From Seongchinamella unica (GTDB lineage Bacteria > Pseudomonadota > Gammaproteobacteria > Pseudomonadales > Halieaceae): 64,000 bases of DNA. The translations under genes and the position numbers were made by a program. Location of the stretch: assembly GCF_004354085.1 (NCBI RefSeq), contig NZ_SMSE01000002.1:62001-126000 (forward strand). Reading direction: 5' to 3'. The notes under the pieces were generated by a model. It ran no database searches, was not told the DNA's origin, and saw only the letters and a list, made by a program, of their open reading frames with translations. The stretch's first letter is position 1; each line of letters opens with the position of its first letter. Below, one piece after another: positions 50,266-59,956 of this stretch.

Positions 50266-51180
50266 CTAATGCCAGTAGTATCCGGCCCCCGTGCCCAGGG
50301 CCATGCACAGGAAGCCTGCCAGCGTGGCTGCCTGTGCGGGAATGAGGCGGGCGGTCACCCCGCCGGCCTGTGACAGGCGAATGATTGCAAAGCCCGCCGG
50401 CACTGCCCCCAGCAATCCCCACAACATGCCCCTGGCGCCGTCCAGCGACAGGCTGGCCAGCACCAGTAACAGGTAAGCCGCCGTGACCGTGGTGATATAG
50501 AGCGTCACGGCATTTTCCCGGCCGAGACGCACGACGAGGTTGTCCTTGCCGCTGGCCCTGTCGGCGTTGTAGTCGGGAAATTCATTGATCAGGAGAAAAC
50601 TGGCCACCAGCAGCCCCAGTGCGACGGAGGCGTAAATCAATGCAGTGTTCAGTTCGCCTGTCTGGACAAGGTAGGTTCCGCAAACCACCAGCGGTCCGTA
50701 GGCCACGGCGACAGCCAGTTCGCCCAGCCCGCGATAGGACAGCCGGAGGGATCCTCCGTGGTAGTACCAGGACAGGGCGACACCGATCAGGCCGAAGCCA
50801 AGCACTCGCGGCTCTCGGCAGGCGGAAATCAGCAGCCCGATGGCAATGCCGGCAGCAAAGCCTACGGCGGCGATCAGCCAGCACTGGCGCCTCGTCAGGA
50901 GGTCGTCCACCAGGACCCGCTTGCCCCCGGAAAAGGGACTCCGGTCGGAGGCCGTTACTGCCTGGTCGGTACCGCTGTCGAAGTCCACCACCTCGCCGGA
51001 AGCGTTCTTGCCAACTTCGATAAAAAAAATCCCGAGCACGGTCAGAATCAGCCAGCCGGGGGCCAGGCCGTGGTCTGCTGCAGCGAACAGTGCGGCCATG
51101 GCCATGCCGGCAAAGGAGGCCAGGGAAACCTTTGGGTCGGCAAGACGCCAGATTCCGCGTAGCAGTGGATGTTCGGTCAT
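50266..51180 (-). CDS. UbiA-family prenyltransferase
   Basis: 304 residues, nine hydrophobic helices. Two aspartate-rich motifs of UbiA-type enzymes are present: EVVDFDSGTDQAV near 63-75 and NEFPDYNADRASGKDN near 198-213, which bind Mg and prenyl diphosphate. The pattern (NEFPDYxADrxaGKxNLvVRLG) is closest to MenA/DHNA polyprenyltransferase-like members, but organisms of this type often lack menaquinone, so the accepted ring is uncertain. It may also use other aromatic acceptors. It is followed by no biosynthetic partner; a 219-bp gap (50047-50265) separates it from the TPR gene and shows no further feature. Confidence 0.85.
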   Translation of the reverse strand: MTEHPLLRGIWRLADPKVSLASFAGMAMAALFAAADHGLAPGWLILTVLGIFFIEVGKNASGEVVDFDSGTDQAVTASDRSPFSGGKRVLVDDLLTRRQCWLIAAVGFAAGIAIGLLISACREPRVLGFGLIGVALSWYYHGGSLRLSYRGLGELAVAVAYGPLVVCGTYLVQTGELNTALIYASVALGLLVASFLLINEFPDYNADRASGKDNLVVRLGRENAVTLYITTVTAAYLLLVLASLSLDGARGMLWGLLGAVPAGFAIIRLSQAGGVTARLIPAQAATLAGFLCMALGTGAGYYWH

Positions 51181-51313
51181 GCCGGGATTATGACACGGGG
51201 AGATAAAACCGAGTATCAGTCATCGGCAGAGCGGTCCCACGGGCACGGCGTGTGCTGCGACCCTGTGTCGAATGCGGGTATCGGGATCCATCGTGATTTT
51301 TCGCGCCCTGGAT

Positions 51314-51925
51314 TCAGCTCGATTCTCGAGCGCGGTTCATGGCTGTCTTCCACATTTTGTAGAAGCTCAGGGCCCACAGTGGCGGCTGGGTCATCACCAC
51401 CAGGGCGAGCAATATCTCGGTTGATTCAGCAATAAAGCCTTTATAGGAAAGCCAGCCCGCCAGCGCGGCTGGCGGGGAGTAGAACAGCGTGCCCCACAGG
51501 CAGGGAGCCCAGTCCCTGAACTGCATGTCGAATGGCATGACCTCTGCGAGCATGCTGATGTTGTAAACCACGGCATAGGCGGCCAGGAACATATACAGGG
51601 AGGTGGCAAAGAAAAACCAGTGGTGGGCCTTGCCCACCGAGGAGTTGATGATGAATATGCCAATAGCGAGGGCGAATACGTTGACGCTGTCAAACAGGCG
51701 TGGACGACGGACCTGGGTGATCGCGATAAAACTATAGCCAGTCCAGGCTGCCAGGGTGGTTCCGCTGACGTAGATCGCAATGACCCAGTTAAAGAGTTCG
51801 TTGGACTCGACCGTACGTACCTGGGAAATCACGTCTTCCAGCCCAACCGCCAGCAGTACGCTGATCAGGGTGATGTAAATCGTTGGGAAGCGATCCTCTA
51901 TGCGGGAAATATCCAGCCTGGGCAT
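51314..51925 (-). CDS. integral membrane protein, uncharacterised
   Basis: 203 residues with five to six hydrophobic segments (about 14-33, 46-70, 82-100, 105-130, 145-165, 175-190). Charged loops are short. Segments with FINSSVGKAHHWFFFATSLYMFLAAYAV and TLFYSPPAALAGWLSYKG give no family match that I can name. It stands between the UbiA-like gene (51181-51313 gap) and the transglutaminase gene (51926-52089 gap), all on the minus strand. The His pair in GKAHHWF might bind a cofactor. No function is assigned. Confidence 0.65.
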   Translation of the reverse strand: MPRLDISRIEDRFPTIYITLISVLLAVGLEDVISQVRTVESNELFNWVIAIYVSGTTLAAWTGYSFIAITQVRRPRLFDSVNVFALAIGIFIINSSVGKAHHWFFFATSLYMFLAAYAVVYNISMLAEVMPFDMQFRDWAPCLWGTLFYSPPAALAGWLSYKGFIAESTEILLALVVMTQPPLWALSFYKMWKTAMNRARESS

Positions 51926-52089
51926 GTTGTGTTCCTCGAATCACTGAGCCTGAAAACAGCATAGACCCTATTTCGAGTTTGGCAGCGCGGCTGTTCTGCC
52001 GCCGGTACAACTTCAGGGTGACTAAGGCCCGTAAAATGTGTTGTTGATGCGTGGCGGCCTACTCCGGCGGCGGTCATTGCGATGGTTGA

Positions 52090-52884
52090 TCACGGGGGTG
52101 CCGTCGTTTTCTGGACGTTAACCTCCATCAGTAGCAGCGGGACCGGGTCTCCAAACTGGGTGAACACCGCGACGTCCGCCGCATCACGGCCGTAGGCAAT
52201 CGCCACCCGGCCACCGTCCAGATTGGTCTGGGTCGGGTCAAAGGTGTACCAGCGTCCGCCCACGTAGGCTTCAAACCAGGCATGGAGATCTACCGGGGTT
52301 AGTGGCTCCAGGTAACCGACCACCATGCGCGCAGGAATCGAGAGGGCCCGGGTCAGGGCGATGCCCAGGTGTGCCATGTCCCGGCAAACGGCATCGCTGC
52401 AGCCGTTGACTTCGCGGGCGCTGCGCAGGATCGAACCGCTACCCGGCGTGTAGCGCATGGCCCCCGCCACATAGTCGACAATCCTGCTGACCTGGTCCCA
52501 GCCCGGCAGGCAGCCCGCGGTGATCTCGGACGCCATCGCATAAAAACAATCGGACTCGCAGTAGCGGGAGGGTAGCAGGAAGGGCAGAACATCCTCCGGC
52601 AGGCGCTGGACTTCGACGAACTCGGCGCCCGGGGCGGCATCGGCACCCGCGGGGCACTCAACGTCGGCACTGGCCAGAATGGAGAAAGGACCGGCCGGCG
52701 CCACCATGCGCTGGCACAGGTTGCCAAACGCATCGGTAAACTCGACCGCCGGCACGCTCGGCTCCAGTACATAGCGTTCGCGTCCCACCCATTGTTGCCA
52801 GCCACTGCGGGGCCGCAGCATCAGCAGGAAAGGGGTGGCGACATTGGCGTCGAACATGAGTCGCGTTGATGTGTGCAGCCACAT
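52090..52884 (-). CDS. transglutaminase-like cysteine protease-fold protein
   Basis: 264 residues. The N-terminal domain resembles the bacterial transglutaminase N-module ([17 protein letters not shown], then [24 protein letters not shown]). The catalytic transglutaminase core has Cys167 ([29 protein letters not shown]), His201 ([10 protein letters not shown]) and Asp216 (FDPTQ), the complete papain-like triad. It likely acts as a protease or peptide-modifying enzyme in the cytoplasm; no signal is seen. Partner genes often include alpha-E/circularly permuted ATP-grasp proteins; these are not present, the neighbours being a lipoprotein and a membrane protein. Confidence 0.9.
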   Translation of the reverse strand: MWLHTSTRLMFDANVATPFLLMLRPRSGWQQWVGRERYVLEPSVPAVEFTDAFGNLCQRMVAPAGPFSILASADVECPAGADAAPGAEFVEVQRLPEDVLPFLLPSRYCESDCFYAMASEITAGCLPGWDQVSRIVDYVAGAMRYTPGSGSILRSAREVNGCSDAVCRDMAHLGIALTRALSIPARMVVGYLEPLTPVDLHAWFEAYVGGRWYTFDPTQTNLDGGRVAIAYGRDAADVAVFTQFGDPVPLLLMEVNVQKTTAPP

Positions 52885-52930
52885 GGGGTGTATCCTGTCG
52901 CTAAACCCTCAGGGTGACACCGAACAGGGC

Positions 52931-53374
52931 TTAATGCCACTGCAGGCGGGTAATTTGCCACTCCCCGTCGATTTCCCGCCAGCGGGATTCAACCCGGTAG
53001 AAACCCGCCGAATTCGGTATCAGCCTTTCGCCACCGGCCAGGGCGACGTTCGCTGTGGCCTGGGCCAGGGCGGGCTCATAGGGGTCGATCTCTACCTCCA
53101 CCTGCGTCACCACCACGCGAATCCTGTGGTAACGCAGGAAGTACACCGCCAGCGCCTTTTGTGCCCCTTCCTTGTCCATGTCCAACTGGCCTGAGCTGCC
53201 GCCGAGAAAGGACTCGGCAAGCTTGTCCAGCACCCCGCCGGGGCTGCGTTCGGCGAGCGCGGTCTCCAGCTCGCGGATACTCTCGCGCAGCGCCTGTTCC
53301 GGGCCCTGGCGCTGGCCACAGGCGGCGAGCAGCACGACGAACAGGGCGATTGTCGTGGCGAGCGCAGGTTTCAT
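52931..53374 (-). CDS. small lipoprotein with NTF2/SnoaL-like fold
   Basis: 147 residues. The lipobox LLAAC at Cys19 marks a lipoprotein. The mature chain has a helical ALRESIRELETALAERSPGGVLDKLAESF segment followed by FYRVESRWREIDGEWQITRLQW, which is the typical beta-sheet close of an NTF2-like domain. Function is unknown. It lies 47 bp upstream of the transglutaminase gene on the same strand, so they probably share a transcript. The promoter region 53375-53445 is divergent with the DUF2868 gene. Confidence 0.8.
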   Translation of the reverse strand: MKPALATTIALFVVLLAACGQRQGPEQALRESIRELETALAERSPGGVLDKLAESFLGGSSGQLDMDKEGAQKALAVYFLRYHRIRVVVTQVEVEIDPYEPALAQATANVALAGGERLIPNSAGFYRVESRWREIDGEWQITRLQWH

Positions 53375-53445
53375 GGCAGTTAATCCGTCCCCAATGGCGT
53401 TGGTTTAATCTATCATGGGGCACTGGTAATTGAGAGAGAAGCGAT

Positions 53446-54804
53446 ATGCCCGCTCCTGGCGTCACGCCGATCCTGGCTGATATCTATCTGTTGGACAGGC
53501 AGTTGCAGGCCGATCGCCGGCGTTCCCTGGAGCAACTGCAGGAGCGCGACCATGCGATTGGTCGGGAGTGCATGGGCGCGAGTGACACCGCCTGCCTGTT
53601 GCATTGGCGGCAAGCGGTGGCGGAACCATCAGCGCGCCAATCCGTAGGCTGGTTGAATGAGGCCAATGCCGCACTGCTGTTGCGCTTGTTTGCCCTGCTC
53701 GCCGGGGTCCTGGCCATGGGCGGCTTTCTGCTGGCCAGTGAACGGGCACTGGTCAACGTCTTCCTGCTGCTGGTGTTTTTCGTGTTTTTGCCGCTCGCCC
53801 TGTCGCTGGTTTCCGCCTGGGTGATGCTGCTGTCCGCAAGGGGCTCGCCGCCACCGGTTTTTGCCCTCAACCCCGCGCGTTTTGTTGCCCGCTGGGCGGT
53901 ACCTGATGGGAGCTACCTGAAGTCCGGGAGTGGCCCGCTGCGCCTGCTGATACTGAAATACGCCCAGGAATTTGCCCTGATGTTCGCCCTCGGCGTTATC
54001 GCCGCGTTTCTGCTCCTGCTGGCGTTCAACGACTTCAGTTTTGTCTGGGGCTCCACCTTCGGTTTCAGCGACGAGCTTGTGGCTGCGGTGACAGGGGTCC
54101 TGGCTGCGCCCTGGTCATCATCACTGCCCGCTGCAACGGTCACGCCGGAGATCATCAGCGAGACACGCTATCACGCTGCCCAGCTGGATCTGGGGCAGGT
54201 CAGCGCCGCCAGTCGCCGCGGCTGGTGGCCGTTTCTGTTGCTGTGCCTGCTGGCCTATACCCTGTTGCCGCGCCTGCTGCTGTGCCTGGTCGCAAGGCGC
54301 AGTTACCGGCGCGGGCTCAATGCCGCATTCCTGGCGGTGCCGGGTGCAGCCAGTGTTCTGGCCCGCATGCGCGCGCCGGTGGTGAAAACCCGGGCCCTGG
54401 ACGCAGACCACGAGGACCGCCAGGCCAGCCCGGTCATCAGCGAGCAGGGCGCGGTGCTGCTGGAATGGGCCGGTGCGCTCAGCGCCAGTTCCGTGCAGTG
54501 GGAGGTGGCCAGGAAATTGCGCGCTGGCCTGGGTTCCCCCGGCGACGATCTCGACAGCATTGAAACTATCAATCAACTGCGTCCGCCCCACCTGCTGGTG
54601 GCGGTCAAGGGCTGGGAACCGCCCATGGCGGACCTGGCGGACGTACTGGCCGATGTCCGCGAGGTGGACTACTGCACCCTGCAGTTGGTCGCACTGCCCG
54701 GGCGTGAATTGGGCGAGGCCGCATTTCGTGACTGGCAGGCGTTCGCTGACCAATTGCCATTTCGGGTGACGGATGTGGTCGCCCTCGGGGGCGCTGGCCA
54801 ATGA
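53446..54804 (+). CDS. DUF2868 membrane protein
   Basis: 452 residues. The N-terminus (LDRQLQADRRRSLEQLQERDHAIGREC, partial) is soluble, followed by TM helices at about 85-105, 107-127, 175-200 and 260-285, and a cytoplasmic C-terminal domain after 310 with VVKTRALDADHEDRQ and ILEWAGALSASSVQW-type patterns. This fits DUF2868. It overlaps the next gene, a GTPase with DUF3482, by 4 bp (ATGA). The pair occurs together in other Proteobacteria, and a membrane-associated GTPase module is a natural reading, but no mechanism is established. Confidence 0.85.
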   Translation: MPAPGVTPILADIYLLDRQLQADRRRSLEQLQERDHAIGRECMGASDTACLLHWRQAVAEPSARQSVGWLNEANAALLLRLFALLAGVLAMGGFLLASERALVNVFLLLVFFVFLPLALSLVSAWVMLLSARGSPPPVFALNPARFVARWAVPDGSYLKSGSGPLRLLILKYAQEFALMFALGVIAAFLLLLAFNDFSFVWGSTFGFSDELVAAVTGVLAAPWSSSLPAATVTPEIISETRYHAAQLDLGQVSAASRRGWWPFLLLCLLAYTLLPRLLLCLVARRSYRRGLNAAFLAVPGAASVLARMRAPVVKTRALDADHEDRQASPVISEQGAVLLEWAGALSASSVQWEVARKLRAGLGSPGDDLDSIETINQLRPPHLLVAVKGWEPPMADLADVLADVREVDYCTLQLVALPGRELGEAAFRDWQAFADQLPFRVTDVVALGGAGQ

Positions 54805-56222
54805 CCGCAGTGCGCCGGGACAGCCTGCCCAGCTTTGCCGTGGTCGGCCGGCCCAACAAGGGCAAATCGTCCATTGTTGCGACCCTGGCCCGGGACGATT
54901 CGGTGCGCATTGCCGCTCGTGCGGGTTCCACCCGCTCGACCCGGCGCTTTCCCATGCAGGTGGACGGGGAGGTGCTTTACGAACTGATTGATACTCCCGG
55001 GATGCAGCGCTCGCGGCAACTGCTGGCCTGGCTGCAGTCCCACTGCAACGACGCGGCCTCCCGCCCGGCGGCGGTGAAGCGGTTTTTGCAGGAACACGGG
55101 CAGGATGAACAATTCGCCGATGAGTGCCGGGCGCTGCAACCCATTGTCGAGGGTGCCGGCATTATTTATGTGGTCGATGGTTCGGTGCCCTTCGGTGCCG
55201 ATTACGAGGCGGAGATGGAAATCCTTCGCTGGACCGGACGCCCCAGCCTGGCGCTGGTCAACCCCATCGAAAACACCGATTACGTGGAGCAGTGGATTAC
55301 CGGTCTCGGCCAGTATTTCCAGACCGTGCGCAGCTTTGATGCCCATCGCGCCGAACACAGCAAGCAACTGGACCTGTTAACCCTGTTCGGCCACCTTGAC
55401 CCCCAGTGGCGCCAGCCATTGCGGCGCGCGGTGCAGGTACTGGAGGCCGACCGGTTGCGCCAGCACCAGGAGTCCGCCGAGCTGATTGCCGGGCTGATCT
55501 GCGAAGGCCTGACCTACCGCGTTGAGCAGGCGGTGCCGGAAGGGGCGCCGGAGGCACCGGTGCGCCAACTGCTCTTCAGTCGCTACCAGCGGCACCTGAT
55601 CAAGCGCGAGCGGGAGTGCCGTACGCGGGTGGAGGAACTGTTCTACTACCACGGTCTGAACAAGTCCGAGCAGGCCATGGACTTTGCCGAGGACGACTTG
55701 TTTCACCAGCAACACTGGTACCTCTGGGGCTTGAACCGGCGCCAGCTGCTGCTGGCCGCCGGCGCTGCCGGGGGTGTGGCGGGCGGCGGCGCCGGTGTGG
55801 TTGTCGATGGCATGACCGGCGGGCTGCTGGGTGGTCTGGCGACCATGGCGGGGGGCATTGGCGGCGCGATAGCCTCCACCCGCAGTGCCATCAAGTACTC
55901 TGACGATATCGCCCGCTGGTCGGTCAAGGGCATACCGACCGGCGGCAATCGTCTCTCCTATGGGCCGTCGCGCAATGTGAATTTCCCCTTTGTGCTGCTG
56001 GGCCGGGCGATGCAGCATCATCGCCTGATCAGCCAGCGGACCCATGCGGTGCGCGAATCCCTCAAGCTGACGGAGCCTGCCCTGGACTGGTTGAGCGACC
56101 GGGAGCGCCGCCAGCTGGCGCGGGTGTTTGAGGACCTACGTGGCGGCAAACGGCAGCCCGAGCGACGGGCGCAGCTCAGCGCGCTGGTGCAGCAGTGGTG
56201 TCAGCAGGTAGACGCAGGTTGA
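54801..56222 (+). CDS. GTPase with DUF3482 domain
   Basis: 473 residues. The Era-like GTPase domain carries G1 GRPNKGKSS (16-24), G2 Thr in GSTRSTRRF, and G3 LIDTPGMQ near 62-69. The G4 position (NKxD) is replaced by LALVNPIENTDYVEQW, so nucleotide specificity may differ. A DUF3482 segment follows with a long helical part (about 200-300), a Gly-rich hydrophobic stretch AAGAAGGVAGGGAGVVVDGMTGG near 315-340 that looks membrane-inserting, and a helical end. Translation is coupled to the DUF2868 gene. Membrane remodelling or stress signalling is possible; no experimental role is known to me. Confidence 0.88.
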   Translation: MTAVRRDSLPSFAVVGRPNKGKSSIVATLARDDSVRIAARAGSTRSTRRFPMQVDGEVLYELIDTPGMQRSRQLLAWLQSHCNDAASRPAAVKRFLQEHGQDEQFADECRALQPIVEGAGIIYVVDGSVPFGADYEAEMEILRWTGRPSLALVNPIENTDYVEQWITGLGQYFQTVRSFDAHRAEHSKQLDLLTLFGHLDPQWRQPLRRAVQVLEADRLRQHQESAELIAGLICEGLTYRVEQAVPEGAPEAPVRQLLFSRYQRHLIKRERECRTRVEELFYYHGLNKSEQAMDFAEDDLFHQQHWYLWGLNRRQLLLAAGAAGGVAGGGAGVVVDGMTGGLLGGLATMAGGIGGAIASTRSAIKYSDDIARWSVKGIPTGGNRLSYGPSRNVNFPFVLLGRAMQHHRLISQRTHAVRESLKLTEPALDWLSDRERRQLARVFEDLRGGKRQPERRAQLSALVQQWCQQVDAG

Positions 56223-56229
56223 GCAGTCC

Positions 56230-57195
56230 CTAGTGGAATAATTCCAGCAGGCGCTGGTCTATCCAGCCATCCAGGCGCCAGTTCATCAGGAAACCGCAGT
56301 GACCACCGTAGCGCGGCGTCTCTATCTGCAGGGCCGCGGTTTTGGCAATTTTCTCCAGGTCGTCACAGGGAATCATCGGGTCATCCTGGCTGAGAATAAG
56401 GTGCGAGGGAATCTCCAGGCCAGCCAGGGTATCGCCGGTGAGGGCGTAGGCGTCGTAGTAGCTGCGCGGGTCGTCGAAGCCGGTGTAATGGGGGACAAAA
56501 TAGGCGTTCATGTCAGCCAGGGTTGCCATGTCCAGCAGGCTGTCGCCATAGCCGAGCTCGGGAAAGTGCTCCAGCTTGATCGTCAGGGATCGCTTCCAGC
56601 GATGGACGAAGTACTTGTGGTAAATCTGGCTGCCCCGCTCCAGCTCGCCCATGGTGCGCCAGGGATCCAGCACCGGGCATACGGCCACCACCTTGTCCAG
56701 TTGCAGGCCCTGCCGGGGTGCCTGTGCCGCCAGCCGCAGGGCGAAATTTCCGCCCAGCGAGTGTCCCGCGAGAAAGGTCTTCGGCTGCGGGTAACGCTGT
56801 TTGACCTGGATGACCGCATCGATGACTTCCTGCAGCCGGGTTGAGTTGTACAGTTCGGGGTTCAGGGCGTGGCTGGGACCGTGGTCGCGCAGGTGCAGGC
56901 GGAACACCGCAAAGCCGGCCCGGTGCAGCGAGTGGGCGTTGGAGAGCTGGTAGCTGGACTCGGCGTCGCCCTCCCAGCCGTGCAGCAGGATGGCCAGTCC
57001 GCGGGACGGGGCGGGGTGCGGGTTGTAGAGACCGTGCAGCTGGATGCCGTCACTGCACTGCAGGATCACATCTTCAGCCTCAGCCTGCAGATAGCGGGTG
57101 CGGCGCTTCAGCGGCCAGCTGCGCAGTGGCGTGCTTGAAATCAGCGTTTGCACGTGGGCATTGCGCAGCAGCGGTGGTGGGTTGAAGCCGGACAT
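56230..57195 (-). CDS. yheT: YheT-family alpha/beta hydrolase
   Basis: 321 residues from ATG 57195; an upstream GTG lies inside the end of the previous gene. The YheT start FNPPPLLRNAHVQTL and the hydrolase oxyanion region LLHGWEGDAESSYQLSNAHSLH lead to the nucleophile elbow FLAGHSLGGNF and the acid/His region (SQDDPMIP, GGHCGFL). YheT-type hydrolases act on acyl esters or short-chain substrates; the natural one is unknown. It is the last gene of the tdh-kbl-symporter unit, 3 bp after the symporter stop, which hints at a shared job. Confidence 0.88.
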   Translation of the reverse strand: MSGFNPPPLLRNAHVQTLISSTPLRSWPLKRRTRYLQAEAEDVILQCSDGIQLHGLYNPHPAPSRGLAILLHGWEGDAESSYQLSNAHSLHRAGFAVFRLHLRDHGPSHALNPELYNSTRLQEVIDAVIQVKQRYPQPKTFLAGHSLGGNFALRLAAQAPRQGLQLDKVVAVCPVLDPWRTMGELERGSQIYHKYFVHRWKRSLTIKLEHFPELGYGDSLLDMATLADMNAYFVPHYTGFDDPRSYYDAYALTGDTLAGLEIPSHLILSQDDPMIPCDDLEKIAKTAALQIETPRYGGHCGFLMNWRLDGWIDQRLLELFH

Positions 57196-57197
57196 GG

Positions 57198-58745
57198 CTA
57201 CGGCCACCACAGGGCCACGCAGATCGCCAGAATGAGCCCGAACATGGCCAGAAGCTGTAAGGTCGGGCGCCGCGGTAACTGCAGTACTTCAGCGGCCCGG
57301 TCGCCCCTGCCGCCGATGACGCCGGCCGCGAGGGCAATCGACCAGCCCGCCACAAAGCCGGAGACGTTCCACCACAGCCAGGAAACGGACGGCAACAGTA
57401 ACCAGATCAGCAGGTTGCACAGCAGGCCCCCGACGAAGCCGCTGATGGCCGCGCCCTGGCCCAGTTGCGGGCGCAGAATCGCCAGCGTGAACAGCATCAG
57501 CAGCGGGCCGTTGGCCATGGAGCCGACCTTGTTGATCGCCTCCAGTACCGTCGGTGCGATGCGTTCCACCTGGAAGGAGAAGGCAATCGCGAACAGCCCC
57601 CAGGCCACGGTAACCAGCTTTGAGGTGATGAACAGGGAACGCTCCGGCAGCGGCCGGAAGCGGGCGATAAAATCCTCCACGGTACTGGCCGACAGGCTGT
57701 TCAGGGCGGAGTCGATGGAAGACATGGCCGCGGCAAACAGGCCGACGATAGCGAGGCCGGCCAGGCCCGGGGCGAACTCCCGGGCGACGAAGGCGGGAAA
57801 CACCAGGTTGTAGTTGGGCGCGCCGGCCGCGGTGCGGGGCAGGGAACGGATGAAGTCGCCGTGGTCCAGGGCATAGGCGGCCAGTCCCAGCCCCACCAGG
57901 CAATAAGCCAGCACCAGCGGGAATCGCAGTACCCCGTTGAGCACCAGGATCTGCCGCAACTGGTTTTCATCGCGGGCGCTGAGCAGCCGCTGGGCCTGGC
58001 TCTGGTCGCAGCCATAGTAGGCCATGTAGAGAAACAGGCCGCCGAACAACATCGGCCAGAAGCCATAGTTGTTGCCGCTGGCCAGTCCCCAGTCATGCTG
58101 TAGCGGGACCGTACGCTGCTGCAAATCGCCGAAATGGGCGGCCAGTGGCTGCGCCAGCCACAGCAGGGCCACCAGCACCGCAGCCAGCAGCAGGATCATC
58201 TGCAGCACGTCGGAGATGACCACGGCGCGCATGCCGCCCAGAGCATCGTAGGTGACGGTGATGCCCATCAGGATCAGCACCGACCAGGCAAAAGGAATGC
58301 CGGTGACCAGGCCGATGACCGAGGCGACCCCGTACACGGTGACACCGGTGGCGACCCCGCGGAAAAACAGGAAGCAGCCGCTGGCCACCAGCCGGGCCCC
58401 GAGGCCGAGACGCTGCTCCAGATAGGCGTAGATGGAGATAACGCCGCTGTGGAATACGGGCAGGAACAGCACGCACAGGCCCAGCATCGCCAGCGGCACC
58501 GCCAGTTCGTACTGCAACCACAGCAGGCCACCGCCGATCACGAAGCCGACAAAGGCCGGCGCTCCCAGCAGGGAATTGGTAGAGCACTGGGTGGCGACGA
58601 TGGAACTGGCCAGGGCCCAGCCGGGGAGTTTGTGGCCGCCCAGGTAGTAGTCCTCCCTGGATCCCTGTTGGCGGCCCAGGTACACGGCCAGTAACAGCAT
58701 GGCGGCCAGGTAGAGGCCGATAACACTCCAGTCCAGGACAGTCAC
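57198..58745 (-). CDS. sodium:solute symporter (SSS family)
   Basis: 515 residues, 13 helices predicted. The SSS signature is seen in the N-terminus (DYYLGGHKLPGWALASSIVATQCSTNSLLGAPAFVG, with the conserved G-LP-W and ATQCST) and in the later VGLFAAAMSSIDSALNSLSA segment, where Ser/Thr line the sodium site. Placed directly behind kbl (10 bp gap), it probably imports an amino acid or a threonine-derived compound for the catabolic pair. A monocarboxylate or proline-type substrate is possible. It ends 2 bp before yheT. Confidence 0.88.
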   Translation of the reverse strand: MTVLDWSVIGLYLAAMLLLAVYLGRQQGSREDYYLGGHKLPGWALASSIVATQCSTNSLLGAPAFVGFVIGGGLLWLQYELAVPLAMLGLCVLFLPVFHSGVISIYAYLEQRLGLGARLVASGCFLFFRGVATGVTVYGVASVIGLVTGIPFAWSVLILMGITVTYDALGGMRAVVISDVLQMILLLAAVLVALLWLAQPLAAHFGDLQQRTVPLQHDWGLASGNNYGFWPMLFGGLFLYMAYYGCDQSQAQRLLSARDENQLRQILVLNGVLRFPLVLAYCLVGLGLAAYALDHGDFIRSLPRTAAGAPNYNLVFPAFVAREFAPGLAGLAIVGLFAAAMSSIDSALNSLSASTVEDFIARFRPLPERSLFITSKLVTVAWGLFAIAFSFQVERIAPTVLEAINKVGSMANGPLLMLFTLAILRPQLGQGAAISGFVGGLLCNLLIWLLLPSVSWLWWNVSGFVAGWSIALAAGVIGGRGDRAAEVLQLPRRPTLQLLAMFGLILAICVALWWP

Positions 58746-58755
58746 GGGATGGGGT

Positions 58756-59946
58756 TCAGCGTTGCTCGGTAATGGCTTTTGCCCGCCCGAAGGCCTCGAT
58801 GGCCATTTGTACGTCGTCGTCAGTCAGCGCCGCCGACATCTGGGTGCGGATGCGCGCCTTGCCCCGCGGCACCACCGGGAAAGAGAACGCCACCACATAA
58901 ACCCCCTGGGCGAGCATGGCCTCGGCGAACTGTGCCGCCTTGGCCGCGTCGTGGAGCATCACCGGGACAATGGGGTGCTCCCCGGGTAACAGCTCGAAAC
59001 CGAGCTTTTCCAGGCCCTCGCGGAATACCGCCGTGTTGGTTGCCAGCCGCTGGCGCAGCTCCGGTGACTCGCTGACCAGCTCGATGGCCCTGATCGCACC
59101 GGCTACCACCGGCGGCGCCACCGTGTTGGAGAACAGGTAGGGGCGGGAGCGCTGGCGCAACAGGGCCACGATCTCCTGCCTCGCCGCGGTATAGCCACCA
59201 CTGGCACCACCGAGAGCCTTGCCCAGGGTGCCGGTAATGATGTCCACCCGATCCATGCAGCCGCGGAATTCATGGGTGCCACGGCCACCTGCACCGACAA
59301 AGCCGGTGGCGTGACAGTCATCGAAGTGCACCAGGGCGCCGTATTTTTCTGCCAGGTCGCAGATCTCGTCCAGGCGGGCGATGTAGCCATCCATGGAAAA
59401 CACACCGTCGGTGGTGATCAGTTTGAAGCGGGCGCCGGCGACGTCCGCCGCCTTGAGCTGTGCCTCGAGATCGGCCATGTCGTTGTTCCTGTAGCGATAA
59501 CGCTGGGCCCGGCACAGGCGCACCCCGTCGATAATGCTGGCGTGGTTGAGTTCGTCGGAAATCACCGCGTCTTCCGCGCCGAGCAGGGTTTCGAACAGGC
59601 CGCCGTTGGCGTCGAAGCAGGAAGGGTAGAGGATGGTGTCCTCGGTGCCGAGGAAGGTGCTCAGGGCAGCTTCCAGCTGTTTGTGCAGGGTCTGGGTGCC
59701 GCAGATAAAACGTACCGAGGCCATGCCGTAGCCCCAGTCCTCGAGCCCTTTTGCCGCGGCAGCGTTGACCTCCGGGTGCTGCGCAAGCCCCAGGTAATTG
59801 TTGGCGCAGAGGTTGAGCACGTCGCCTTCCTTCACACCCACGTGGGCGCCCTGGGGCGAGGTGATCAGCCGTTCGTGCTTGAACAGGCCCGCTTCTTCAA
59901 TGCCCTTGAGTTCCTGCGCCAGGTGTTCGCCAAAACGATCGTACAT
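58756..59946 (-). CDS. kbl: glycine C-acetyltransferase (2-amino-3-ketobutyrate CoA ligase)
   Basis: 396 residues, almost exactly the length of E. coli Kbl (398). The PLP enzyme of the alpha-oxoamine synthase family shows [36 protein letters not shown], then [19 protein letters not shown] and the Schiff-base Lys in [15 protein letters not shown]. It cleaves 2-amino-3-ketobutyrate, made by Tdh, into glycine and acetyl-CoA. It starts 10 bp after tdh on the same strand, so the two enzymes come from one message. Together they form the threonine-to-glycine route in the cytoplasm. Confidence 0.96.
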   Translation of the reverse strand: MYDRFGEHLAQELKGIEEAGLFKHERLITSPQGAHVGVKEGDVLNLCANNYLGLAQHPEVNAAAAKGLEDWGYGMASVRFICGTQTLHKQLEAALSTFLGTEDTILYPSCFDANGGLFETLLGAEDAVISDELNHASIIDGVRLCRAQRYRYRNNDMADLEAQLKAADVAGARFKLITTDGVFSMDGYIARLDEICDLAEKYGALVHFDDCHATGFVGAGGRGTHEFRGCMDRVDIITGTLGKALGGASGGYTAARQEIVALLRQRSRPYLFSNTVAPPVVAGAIRAIELVSESPELRQRLATNTAVFREGLEKLGFELLPGEHPIVPVMLHDAAKAAQFAEAMLAQGVYVVAFSFPVVPRGKARIRTQMSAALTDDDVQMAIEAFGRAKAITEQR

Positions 59947-59956
59947 GTGCTGTTCC

